DNA from: an uncultured Clostridia bacterium | GTDB lineage: Bacteria > Bacillota > Clostridia > TANB77 > CAG-508 | Reading direction: 5' to 3' | DNA: 64,000 nucleotides | Assembly (NCBI GenBank): GCA_947628715.1 | Contig: CANRAW010000003.1 | Location: 16,914 to 80,913 of the forward strand | Shown: positions 10,167 to 21,746 of the stretch, one piece after another | Layout of the letters: every line of letters begins with the position of its first letter | Numbering within the stretch: the first letter of the stretch is position 1 | Notes under the pieces: generated by a model | What the model was told of the DNA's origin: nothing | The model's database searches: none | Seen by the model: the letters and a program-made list of their open reading frames with translations, nothing else | Program-made: the position numbers and the translations under genes

Positions 10167-11010
10167 TTACTTTTTCCTCCTTATCTCCAAAAAATTTATT
10201 CATAACTAATCTTTCAATTATCATAAGAATATTATTAATTAGCCAATATAAAGCAAGTCCTAAAGGTGCAATTGCAGAAATTGATAATGCAATTAATGGC
10301 ATCATATATGTCATGTTTTTATTTGTTTGAGCCATTACATCAAAATCTTCCTCTTCTTCTCCCTCTTCCTTTTTAACTGGCTTTTCTTTTTCTAATTTTT
10401 TCTGCATAGAAGTTGCAATTAACATAGATATAAAAGATGTAATAACATAAAGCGCTGGTATTACATAAGTTTTCCAATTTTGATAATCTCTTTGTGGTAT
10501 AGAACTTAAGTCAATACCGAAAAAATCCATATTAATATAAACTCTATCGTCTTCTGCTGATTTTTCTCTTATAATTGAAATTTCAGGATATGCGTCTTTT
10601 GAATTTGAATTTTCGCTGATTTCTGTCCTGTATTTTTCAATAAGTTCAGGTTCAACTTTTTTCATATATGTTAATGGGCTTTTTACTAAATAAAATACAG
10701 CAAACAATAATATTATTTGCATTATTGCACTAAAACATCCACCAAAAGGATTAACATTTTCTGTTTTATATAGTTCCATTGTTTCTCTTTGCAATTCTTC
10801 TGGATTGTTTTTATATTTTACTTGTAAAACCTTCATTTTTTCTTGTAATTCTGTAGTTTTTTTCAAAGTTTTTTGTTGTTTTATTGATATTGGCATCATT
10901 ATAAGTTTAATAATAATTGAGAATAATATTATTGCAATTCCATAATTATTAATTAAACTATATAAAATATTTAACAAATATCCCAATATATAAGCAACTG
11001 CTGAAAACAT
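10159..11010 (-). CDS. yidC: membrane protein insertase YidC/SpoIIIJ
   Basis: YidC signature IIIKLIMMPISIKQQKTLKKTTELQEKMKVLQVKYKNN. Confidence 0.93.
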   Translation of the reverse strand: MFSAVAYILGYLLNILYSLINNYGIAIILFSIIIKLIMMPISIKQQKTLKKTTELQEKMKVLQVKYKNNPEELQRETMELYKTENVNPFGGCFSAIMQIILLFAVFYLVKSPLTYMKKVEPELIEKYRTEISENSNSKDAYPEISIIREKSAEDDRVYINMDFFGIDLSSIPQRDYQNWKTYVIPALYVITSFISMLIATSMQKKLEKEKPVKKEEGEEEEDFDVMAQTNKNMTYMMPLIALSISAIAPLGLALYWLINNILMIIERLVMNKFFGDKEEKVNA

Positions 11011-11025
11011 ATATCTCCTCCATAT

Positions 11026-11235
11026 TTATCTAAGTGGATCATATCCACCTTTTGAAAACGGATTGCATCTTACGATTCGCCTTGTTCCGTAGATAATTCC
11101 CTTTATCGCACCATATTTTTCTATTGCCTGTTTAGTATATTCAGAGCATGTTGGATAATATTTACAATGATTTCCTAGATGTTTTGAAATATATTTTTGA
11201 TATATATTGATTATACATATAAAAAATTTTCTCAT
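11026..11235 (-). CDS. yidD: membrane insertion efficiency factor YidD
   Basis: YQKYISKHLGNHCKYYPTCSEYTKQAIEKYG...CNPFSKGGYDPLR. Confidence 0.95.
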   Translation of the reverse strand: MRKFFICIINIYQKYISKHLGNHCKYYPTCSEYTKQAIEKYGAIKGIIYGTRRIVRCNPFSKGGYDPLR

Positions 11236-11570
11236 GAATTGTTTATTTCTCCAATAATCTTTTCCAAATCTTCTTTTACATCATAAAAAGATATTTGCTT
11301 AGTTTCTACTCTTTTTTTAACTAAAAAAATTATACTTTTTCCACTTGAAGTAACTTTTTCATTTAATCTATATGCTTCTCTTATTAGCCTTTTTAGCCTA
11401 TTTCTTTCTACTGCTTTTGCTTGTTTTTTACTTATTGCAATTCCTATCCTATTTTTACATAATGTATTTCCAATAAAAAAGGCTTCTATGTAATTCCCGT
11501 GGCAGTATTTTCCTTTAGTTAAAACATATCTAAACTCATAGTTTTTCTTTATTATTTCTGTATTTTTCAT
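11232..11570 (-). CDS. rnpA: ribonuclease P protein component
   Basis: KNYEFRYVLTKGKY...RIGIAISKKQAKAVERNRLKRLIREAYR. Confidence 0.93.
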   Translation of the reverse strand: MKNTEIIKKNYEFRYVLTKGKYCHGNYIEAFFIGNTLCKNRIGIAISKKQAKAVERNRLKRLIREAYRLNEKVTSSGKSIIFLVKKRVETKQISFYDVKEDLEKIIGEINNS

Positions 11571-11646
11571 ACTATCACTTCAAAATTCAATCTTATGCAA
11601 ATGAGCCTAAATACTTCTTTTTCGTTTCTAGGCTCAATTTATTTGC

Positions 11647-11781
11647 TTAAGCACTTATTTTTTTTCTACCTTTTTGTCTTCTAGCTTTTAATATATTTCT
11701 TCCAGATCTTGTCTTCATTCTCTTTAAAAAACCATGTTCCTTTTGTCTTTGTATTTTTTTTGGTTGATATGTTCTTTTCAT
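11647..11781 (-). CDS. rpmH: 50S ribosomal protein L34
   Basis: [44 protein letters not shown]; not in supplied ORF track. Confidence 0.95.
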   Translation of the reverse strand: MKRTYQPKKIQRQKEHGFLKRMKTRSGRNILKARRQKGRKKISA

Positions 11782-11978
11782 TTTGCACCTCCTAGATTTA
11801 TTCGTTAAATAACATTAAAATTATACATTAAAATGCACCATATTGTCAAGTATTTTTTAAATTTTCTTAGGGAAATGCACGTTTTAATTTTTTCCACATT
11901 TTATTTAATTTTTTCCACATTTTTTATTGACTTTTTTTTCTGTTTTTTGATATTATATTTAAGAATAATAAAAAATAA

Positions 11979-13325
11979 ATGGAGGATGTCATGACAGAAG
12001 ATTATAAATCATACAAAGACATAATGAATTCAGTTAAAACGTGCTCTTTAGACGCTATCTCAGAGCTTGCTTATGATACTTGGATTGCACCTATAGAAAT
12101 TGCATCAATAGAGGGAGATACAGTAAATTTTCTTATTCCTACAGAATTTTATGAATCTCAAATAAAACCTTATGAACCACTTTTGATAAATTGCTTAAAA
12201 CAAGTAACAAATAAGGTTTATAAACTAAACTATGTAACTGCAAAAGATATAGAAAATACTTCTGTAGAAACTCCTAAAGCATTTAGTGAACAATTAAATT
12301 CAAATCTTGATGCAAAATATACATTTAGTAATTTTGTAATAGGGGAGAATAATAGATTTGCGCATGCTGCTTCTTTAGCTGTATCAGAAGCTCCTGGAAT
12401 ATCATATAATCCACTTTTTATTTATGGTGGAGTAGGTCTAGGTAAAACACATTTAATGCACGCAATTGGTAATGAAATTTTAAAAAGATATCCTACAAAA
12501 AAGGTCTTATATGTAACTTCTGAAAAATTCACAAATGACTTTATAAATGGAATTAAAGATAATTCAAATGAACACTTTAGACAAAAATATAGAAATATAG
12601 ATGTACTTTTAATTGACGATATACAATTCATTGCAGGCAAAGAGGGGATACAAGAGGAATTTTTCCACACCTTTAATACTATTTGTGAAAATAAAGGTCA
12701 AATTGTTCTTACAAGTGATAAACCACCAAAAGATATAAATCCACTAGAAGAGCGTTTAAAATCTAGATTTGATTGGGGACTTTTAGTTGATATATCTGCT
12801 GCAAATTATGAAACTAGACTTGCAATTTTAAGAAAAAAAGTACAATTAGAAAATATTGTTATAGATGACTTAGTTCTTTCTAATATAGCTACAAAAGTAG
12901 ATACAAATATAAGAGAGCTAGAAGGAACTTTGAATAAAATTGTTGCTCAAGCATCGCTTACACACAGTCCAATAACTTTTGATTTGGCTGAAAAAGCAAT
13001 AACAGATGTAATTGCACATAAAGAAAAACTAATATCACCATCTTACATAAAAGAAACTGTTGCAAAATATTTCAATATAGATGTAGGGGATATAGACAGT
13101 TCTAAAAGGTCAAATGAAATTGCTTATCCAAGACAAGTAGCAATGTTTCTTTGTCGTGAACTTGCAAAGATGCAATATAAAAATATTGGTAATGCTTTTG
13201 GAAATAGAGACCACTCAACTGTTATGCACGCTTGTAGTAAAATTGAACAAGAAATAAAAAAAGATAAAGATGCACTTATGATTGTGGATAGTTTAAAAAA
13301 TATAATTTTGAAACCAGAAGCCTGA
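11979..13325 (+). CDS. dnaA: chromosomal replication initiator DnaA
   Basis: YNPLFIYGGVGLGKTHLMHAIGN; C-terminal GNAFGNRDHSTVMHAC. Confidence 0.98.
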   Translation: MEDVMTEDYKSYKDIMNSVKTCSLDAISELAYDTWIAPIEIASIEGDTVNFLIPTEFYESQIKPYEPLLINCLKQVTNKVYKLNYVTAKDIENTSVETPKAFSEQLNSNLDAKYTFSNFVIGENNRFAHAASLAVSEAPGISYNPLFIYGGVGLGKTHLMHAIGNEILKRYPTKKVLYVTSEKFTNDFINGIKDNSNEHFRQKYRNIDVLLIDDIQFIAGKEGIQEEFFHTFNTICENKGQIVLTSDKPPKDINPLEERLKSRFDWGLLVDISAANYETRLAILRKKVQLENIVIDDLVLSNIATKVDTNIRELEGTLNKIVAQASLTHSPITFDLAEKAITDVIAHKEKLISPSYIKETVAKYFNIDVGDIDSSKRSNEIAYPRQVAMFLCRELAKMQYKNIGNAFGNRDHSTVMHACSKIEQEIKKDKDALMIVDSLKNIILKPEA

Positions 13326-13645
13326 TATTATAAACTAAAAGTTAACTTTTTATAAAAACGTGTTCGTAGAATAAAAAGTAAGAAAAAATAATTGTATTTC
13401 TTCTTACGGAAGCAATGCATTAGTTATTCACAAAAAAATGTGAATATCGTGTTTATAACTTGTTGAAAACTAATTATTCACATTTATATTTTTGCAAATG
13501 TGGATTTTATAAAAAGTTATCAACATCTTATGCACATAGTTTTTCCTTACGGGTGCAATGTATTGACCAACTTTTCCACACTATTCACACGCCTACTACT
13601 ACTACTACTAAAATTATTTAATATTATAAAGGAGGAAAGAGCCCA
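13326..13645. promoter_or_regulatory. oriC region (dnaA-dnaN intergenic) with DnaA-box-like 9-mers and a DnaA-trio-like tract
   Basis: TTATTCACA, TTATGCACA, CTATTCACA and TTTTCCACA motifs, then CTACTACTACTACTACTAA (13593-13611) and AT-rich sequence. Confidence 0.85.
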
Positions 13646-14764
13646 ATGAAATTTATTTGTGAAAAGGCAAATTTGCTTAAAGCTATTAATTCCGTAGTAA
13701 GAGGAGTATCTTCTAAAACTACAATGCCTATATTAGAAGGTATACTTATTCAAACAAATGATAAAGAAGTAAAATTTACAACTTATGATTTAGAGTTAGG
13801 AATCGAGTATGTAATAGATTGTGAAGTTATAGAGCAAGGAAGTACAGTTGTTACTGCTTCAGTATTTAGTGAGATTATTAGAAAATTACCAGATACAGAT
13901 ATTTCTATTACAATAGACGATAAAGATTTACTTGTAATAGAGTGTGAAGGATCTTTATATAAACTTGCAACTATGAATCCAGTTGAATTTCCAGAATTAC
14001 CTAAAATAGACGAAGAAAATTGGATTGAATTAGAACAAAATACTTTAAAAGATATGATAAGAAAGACAATATTTGCTGTAAGTACAGAATCTCATAGACC
14101 AATATTTACAGGATGTTTATTTGAAATTAAACAAAATAAAATAAATGTAGTTGCGGTTGATGGATACAGATTAGGATGGAAAATAAAAACATTAGATAGT
14201 CAAGTAAATGATTTTAAAGTTGTAATTCCAGGAAAAACATTAAATGAAGTTAATAAAATTATTTCAGATTCTTTTGATAAAGTTAAAATTAGTGTGTCAA
14301 AAAATCAAGCATTATTTGATATGGATAATTGTAAGATTGTTACTAGATTATTAGAGGGAGAATTCCTAGAATATGAAAAAGTAATTCCAAAAACATGGGA
14401 GACAAGAATAAGAGTAAATAAAAAAGAGTTACAAGAATGTTTTGAAAGAGTTAGTTTGATTTCAATGTCTAGTATTGAAAAAGAAAGAAAATATCCTGTA
14501 AGAGTTTCTGTAGAAATAGGAAAAATAGTTATATCATGTAAGAACCAAGCAGGGGATGCAAAGGAAGAAATATTTTTAACAACAGAAGGAAAAAATCTAG
14601 AAGTAGGATTTAATCCAAAATATTTCTTAGATGCTCTAAAAGCAATAGATGATGAAGAAATATATGTTGAATTTGGAAGCAGTTTATCTCCATCAATAAT
14701 AAAATCTATAGAAGATACTGAAGATTATATATATATGATTTTACCTATAAGAATACAAGATTAA
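13646..14764 (+). CDS. dnaN: DNA polymerase III beta sliding clamp
   Basis: MKFICEKANLLKAINSVVRGVSSKTTMPILEGILI...YMILPIRIQD. Confidence 0.97.
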   Translation: MKFICEKANLLKAINSVVRGVSSKTTMPILEGILIQTNDKEVKFTTYDLELGIEYVIDCEVIEQGSTVVTASVFSEIIRKLPDTDISITIDDKDLLVIECEGSLYKLATMNPVEFPELPKIDEENWIELEQNTLKDMIRKTIFAVSTESHRPIFTGCLFEIKQNKINVVAVDGYRLGWKIKTLDSQVNDFKVVIPGKTLNEVNKIISDSFDKVKISVSKNQALFDMDNCKIVTRLLEGEFLEYEKVIPKTWETRIRVNKKELQECFERVSLISMSSIEKERKYPVRVSVEIGKIVISCKNQAGDAKEEIFLTTEGKNLEVGFNPKYFLDALKAIDDEEIYVEFGSSLSPSIIKSIEDTEDYIYMILPIRIQD

Positions 14765-14775
14765 AAGGAAGAAAT

Positions 14776-15856
14776 TTGATGTATATAGAAAATATTAAAC
14801 TTTCAAATTTTAGAAATTATATAGAAGAAGAAATATTACTTGATAAAAATATAAATATATTTTATGGCAATAATGCACAGGGAAAAACAAATATAATAGA
14901 AGCAATATATATATGTTCATTGGGAAAGTCATATAGGACAAGTAGGGAAAAGGAAATTATTAATATAAACAATGATAAATTTGCTAAAGTTGAAATGAAA
15001 TATTGCAAAAATGATAGAGAAGGAAAAATAAAATTAGAATTATCAGATAAAAAACTTATTTCTATAAATGATATAAAAGTAAAGAAAATGAGTGAAGTTC
15101 TAGGAAAAATTAATATAGTTTTATTTAATCCAGAAGATATAAATATATTTAGAGAAGGACCATCAAAAAGAAGAAGAATATTGGATGTTATGATAAGTCA
15201 ACTAAGGCCATCTTATGTTTATAATTTGAATATGTATAGTAAAACTTTAGAACAAAGAAATAATTACTTAAAGCAAATAAAATTTGAAAATAAATCTGAA
15301 GAAATGCTTGAAATTTGGGAAAGTAAACTTGCAGAATATGCTGAAAATATTAATATTTATAGAAAAGAATTTGTAAAAAAAATACAAGAGAAAATAGTAG
15401 ATATTCATAAGAAAATAACAGATAATAGAGAAATAATAAAAATTGAATATCTTTCTGATTTTAATAATAAAGAGCAGTTCATTAAAGATTTAGAAAGAAA
15501 TAGAAAAATTGATATAATAAGAGGATTTACAGGAAAAGGTATTCATAGAGATGATTTAAAAATATATATCAATAATAAAGAACTTGGCATATACGGTTCA
15601 CAAGGGCAACATAGAAGTTCAATTTTGTCAATTAAATTAAGTGAACTAGAAATAATAAAAGACGAAACAGATGAAAATCCAATACTTTTATTAGACGATT
15701 TTATGTCAGAACTAGATAAGATTAGAAGAAGAAATTTTCTAGAGGATGTAAAAAATACACAAGTAATAATAACATGTACAGACAAACTAGAATTAGAAAA
15801 TGAGAATAAAAAGGTTTTTTATGTAGAAAATCGGAAAAGTAAATAACGAAAAGTAA
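14776..15856 (+). CDS. recF: DNA replication/repair protein RecF (C-terminus restored by +1 recoding)
   Basis: NAQGKTNIIEAIYICSLGKSYRT; zero frame ends ENRKSK*, recoded frame ends FYVENGKVNNEK*, with the NG typical of RecF C-termini. Confidence 0.92.
15832..15835 (+). other. CGGA +1 recoding site (Gly) near recF C-terminus
   Basis: GAA AAT CGG AAA AGT AAA TAA vs GAA AAT GGA AAA GTA AAT AAC GAA AAG TAA. Confidence 0.65.
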
Positions 15857-15934
15857 GAAAAAAACACTTGATTTTTTTATGAAAAAAATAATATAATTAA
15901 TAGATAAGACAAAGGAAGGAATGATTTTATAAAA

Positions 15935-17889
<1,955 letters not shown>

Positions 17890-17893
17890 TTAC

Positions 17894-17923
17894 AAAAGGT
17901 TGAGAAAAAAATCTCAACCTTTT
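17894..17923 (+). terminator. Rho-independent terminator after gyrB
   Basis: AAAAGGTTGAG-AAAAAAAT-CTCAACCTTTT. Confidence 0.85.
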
Positions 17924-18494
17924 ATCTATAATAAAACTAATATTAATCTACAGTTAGAACTATTATACATAATTTTTTCGCCTAATATATATTGCTATAT
18001 AACTAAGCAATAAACCACATATAATAATCTTTCACTCGACTATAAGAACACCTATAACGCATGTATTCATCCCAAAGGGACTAATAACACAAATTAAAAG
18101 ATATTAATATAATCTTAACTTTGAATATATTACTTATAATTTAATCACATATAAAATATTAATACAAAAGTATTAATAAAATGCAATTTGCATACAAATA
18201 ATACACTCGCATCTCCGGCAAATTATAACCAAAAAGCAAGGCTATAATTTACCTTTGCACGAACAATACAAAGCTAAAATAAACCTCATATTGCTCTTAG
18301 TTCAACTAATATTAATTTTATAGTAATATTGTGTGAAAAATTTTTTAAAATATTCTTAGAAAAATTTTCAAAAAATATTGACAAAATGAAAAAAGATTAT
18401 TAAAATAAGAACATAGATTTTTTCATATAAATTTTATTCAGACAAATTTTAAGTCTTTATTAAAATCAAAAATTAAAAAAGAATAGGAGAAGTC

Positions 18495-19055
18495 ATGGGA
18501 AAGGAAAAAGCATTTTCAATTCAGGAGTGGTTGCCTTTTGATAAAATAATGCCGAAAGGTATTATAAAAAATAAAAATAATGAATATGTAAAAATAATAA
18601 AGGTAATTCCAATAAATTATAATTTGAAATCAGATTTAGAAAAAGAAGCAATATTAAGTTCATATAAAGCATTTTTAAAAACATGCAACTTTGATATGCA
18701 AATATTAATACAAAGTAATAAAGAAGATTTATCTAATCACATTTTAAAAATACAAGAAAAAGTTAATTCAGAAAAAAATTTAAAACTCTTAAATATTTCC
18801 GAAAAGTACATAAATTTCATAAAAAAAGTAAACCAAGAAAAAAATTCAGCATCAAAAAATTTTTACATAATAATAAAAAATGAAAAAAGTATGCAAAAAG
18901 AAGAAATAAATATATTAGAACTAGAAGAAAAATATTTTAAGATTAAAGAAGGGCTGGCAAGATGTGGAAATAATGTAATTGAAATCGTAGAAAAAGAAGA
19001 ACTAAAAAAAATACTATTTTCATTTTGTAATACGAGAAAAAGCATGATAAAGTAA
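18495..19055 (+). CDS. T4SS-associated protein, upstream partner of the VirB4-like ATPase
   Basis: FSIQEWLPFDKIMPKGIIKNKNNEYVKIIKVIPINYNLKSDLEKEAILSSYKAFLKT, similar to N-terminal part of Gram-positive VirB4/TraC systems. Confidence 0.55.
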   Translation: MGKEKAFSIQEWLPFDKIMPKGIIKNKNNEYVKIIKVIPINYNLKSDLEKEAILSSYKAFLKTCNFDMQILIQSNKEDLSNHILKIQEKVNSEKNLKLLNISEKYINFIKKVNQEKNSASKNFYIIIKNEKSMQKEEINILELEEKYFKIKEGLARCGNNVIEIVEKEELKKILFSFCNTRKSMIK

Positions 19056-19068
19056 GGAGGGAAAGAAA

Positions 19069-20859
19069 ATAAAAAAGAATAAAAAAATAGAAAACAATAT
19101 TCTAGAAGATGGAATTTTTAGTGATAAAGATTATATAACACCTTCATATATTGATTTTTCTAATCCAAAATATATAGAAATAGACGAAATGTATTATGCA
19201 AGTTTGCTATGTGTTAATTATTATAGAGAGCAAAGTGATTTAATTCTTAAAAATTTAATAGATACCAATATAAACATAAACATTTCCATTTTCTATGAAA
19301 AACAAGATACATATAAAACAATAAAAGAACTTACATATCACATTGGAAATATAGGAGTAGAACTAAAAGAAAATAATCAAAATAAGCAGGACATAGACAT
19401 TGCAGCATTTAGTTATAATGATGCGAAATATATTAGAAAAGAAATGCAAATTAACAATGAAGAAATGTATTATATGTATATTTATTTAAGTGTATTTTCA
19501 AAAGACAAAAAGGAATTAGAATATCTTTTAAATAAAGTAGAAGGTATGACTCAAAGTAGAGGAATTCAAACAAGAAGAGCATATTTCAGAGAAGAACAAG
19601 CATATCTTTCAACGTTACCTATAATGCAAAACCATGTTGACTTAAAAAATGTTACAAAAAGAAATATTCTAACAAGTGGCATTGTTGCAACATATCCTTT
19701 CATATCGTCTTCACTATTTGACGAAAATGGAATATTTATTGGGACAAACATATACAATAATTCAATGGTGTTTATAGATAGATACAATACAAGTAAATAC
19801 AAAAATGCTAATATGTGCATCTTTGGGACAAGTGGCGCACGGAAAATCATATTATACAAAACTGTTAATATTAAGAAATAGGCTTTTAGGAATAGAACAA
19901 TATATAATAGATCCAGAAAGAGAATATATAAATATAGCAACAAAACTAGAAGGAACACTATTTAAAATTGGACCTACATCAGATACATACATTAATGTAT
20001 TTGATATAAGAAAAGAGAGTATAGAAGATAATGAAAAAGGCTACTTAGCGACAAAAATACGGCAATCTAATTGGATTTTTTAATCTAATATTTGGAGAAA
20101 TGGATGAGGAAGAAAAAGCAATTTTAGAGGATAAACTAATAGAGTGCTACGGAAATAAGGGAATAACCTTTGATGACGAAACACTATTTAAAGAAGTAGA
20201 TGGGGAGATAGTATTTAAAGAAAGTATTGATATGCCAATTTTAGAAGATTTATACAATATTCTAGGAGATACTGAAAAAACAAAAGTATTTAAAATAAAA
20301 CTAATTCCATTTATAAAAGGTTCACTAATGTACCTTAATCATTATACAAATATAGAAATAAATAATAAGCTGATTGTTGCAGATATATATGAACTTGGAG
20401 AAGAAAATATAAAGTATGGTATGTATATATTTACTGAACTATTTTCTGACAAAATAAAAAAAGATAGAAGTGTAAAAAAAGCAATTTATTTAGACGAAAT
20501 TTGGAGACTTATAGGGGTAACATCTAACAAATATGTTGCAAAGTTTATATATAAAATTTTTAAAACCATAAGAAAATATGGAGGAAGTGCAGTTGCAATA
20601 ACGCAAGATATATCTGATTTATTTAGCCTAGAACATCGGAATATATGGTAAGAGTATTCTTAATAATTCTAGCATAAAAACATTTTTTTCATTAGAAGAA
20701 GAAAACATAAAAATATTAGCTGAATATTCAAACTTGTCAGAAAAGGAGAAAATAGAAATAAAGTCATTAAAGAGAGGAGAGTGTCTGATGTTTGTTGGTG
20801 AAGAACATATAGTAACGAAAATCGAATCAGACCAATTTGAAAAAGATATTATAGAATAA
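19069..20859 (+). CDS. VirB4/TraE-type conjugation ATPase (three +1 recodings, apparent AUA start)
   Basis: Reconstructed IFGTSGAGKSYYTKLLILRNRLLGIEQYIIDPEREY...LATKIGNLIGFFNLIFGEMDEEEK...YLDEIWRLIG...AVAITQDISDLFSLEHGIYGKSILNNSSIKTFF; 1791 minus 3 nt = 596 codons. Confidence 0.88.
19840..19843 (+). other. CGGA +1 recoding site (Gly) 1 in virB4-like gene, in the Walker A motif
   Basis: GGC GCA CGG AAA ATC vs GGC GCA GGA AAA TCA (GAGKS). Confidence 0.95.
20060..20063 (+). other. CGGC +1 recoding site (Gly) 2 in virB4-like gene
   Basis: AAA ATA CGG CAA TCT AAT TGG ATT TTT TAA vs AAA ATA GGC AAT CTA ATT GGA TTT TTT AAT. Confidence 0.9.
20637..20640 (+). other. CGGA +1 recoding site (Gly) 3 in virB4-like gene
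   Basis: GAA CAT CGG AAT ATA TGG TAA vs GAA CAT GGA ATA TAT GGT AAG AGT ATT. Confidence 0.9.
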
Positions 20860-20874
20860 AAAGGAGATAGATAT

Positions 20875-21624
20875 ATGGAAGTTGAAGAAAAAATTGATAA
20901 TCAAATAGAAGATAAAAAGGAATTAGATAACGCTTTAATTTTACAGGAAAAAGATATAGGAAAAGAACAGGACAATTTTTTAAGTTCAACATTAGGAAAA
21001 GTTGTAAATACAGGAATTGACCTAGCGTTAAGAGCACTATTACCATCTGTTATAGAAGATCAAGCAATAGATGTAAAAAATATAATTAAGTCAGAAGGAA
21101 TAAAAAACGGAATAAAAGTGGCAGTTGATTCTGCAATAAGTTTAGGAAAAAGTGCACTAGGTATAGTAACAGGAAAATTTGAAAATGTATCACAGGCATA
21201 TTCAGCAGTAAAGTCTGGAGGAATAATCGACAGTACATCTAAAATAATAGATAATGCAGTAAAATCTGCAAAAGATAATGGACTTATTAATGATAAAACA
21301 GCAAAAGTGATAAAAAGAGGAAAAAATGTTATAAAAGAGTGTATATCTGATGGAATAGAAAAAGATTTTATGGAACAAGTAGATGGTGTTGAAAAGGTTG
21401 GAAAATATATAAATAATTGGAATCATTATTTAGAAAATAAAGACTTAGAAGGGATGAATAGAGAATATGGAAAAATTAAGAAAAAACTTGAAACATTAAT
21501 GCCAATGGAAAGTACACTAAAGCAAGCAAGAGCAATAGAAAATGTACAAACATTTATAAAAAATAAAGGTGGAAATCTAGAAGATATAACGAAAGAGGAA
21601 ATAGATTTAGCAAAAGCAATTTAG
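20875..21624 (+). CDS. hypothetical protein, T4SS-neighbourhood
   Basis: 249 aa ORF with RBS AAGGAGA; no family recognised. Confidence 0.6.
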   Translation: MEVEEKIDNQIEDKKELDNALILQEKDIGKEQDNFLSSTLGKVVNTGIDLALRALLPSVIEDQAIDVKNIIKSEGIKNGIKVAVDSAISLGKSALGIVTGKFENVSQAYSAVKSGGIIDSTSKIIDNAVKSAKDNGLINDKTAKVIKRGKNVIKECISDGIEKDFMEQVDGVEKVGKYINNWNHYLENKDLEGMNREYGKIKKKLETLMPMESTLKQARAIENVQTFIKNKGGNLEDITKEEIDLAKAI

Positions 21625-21746
21625 AAAAAATACTATAAATTATGTAAATGAAACTCTTGCAAAATTTTTCTTCGTTTAGTATAATAAGCCTAGGAAACAA
21701 GGCAAAGCAAATATAAGTTTATGCTTTAGGAAGGAAAGGTAAATAA

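Noticed and set aside
15541-15600. Other cgg strings in CDSs (e.g. TAC GGT in recF, TGC GGA in pyrK, ACG GGA in gyrA)
   Set aside because: All are out of phase (spanning two codons), so they are not CGG codons and do not require recoding.
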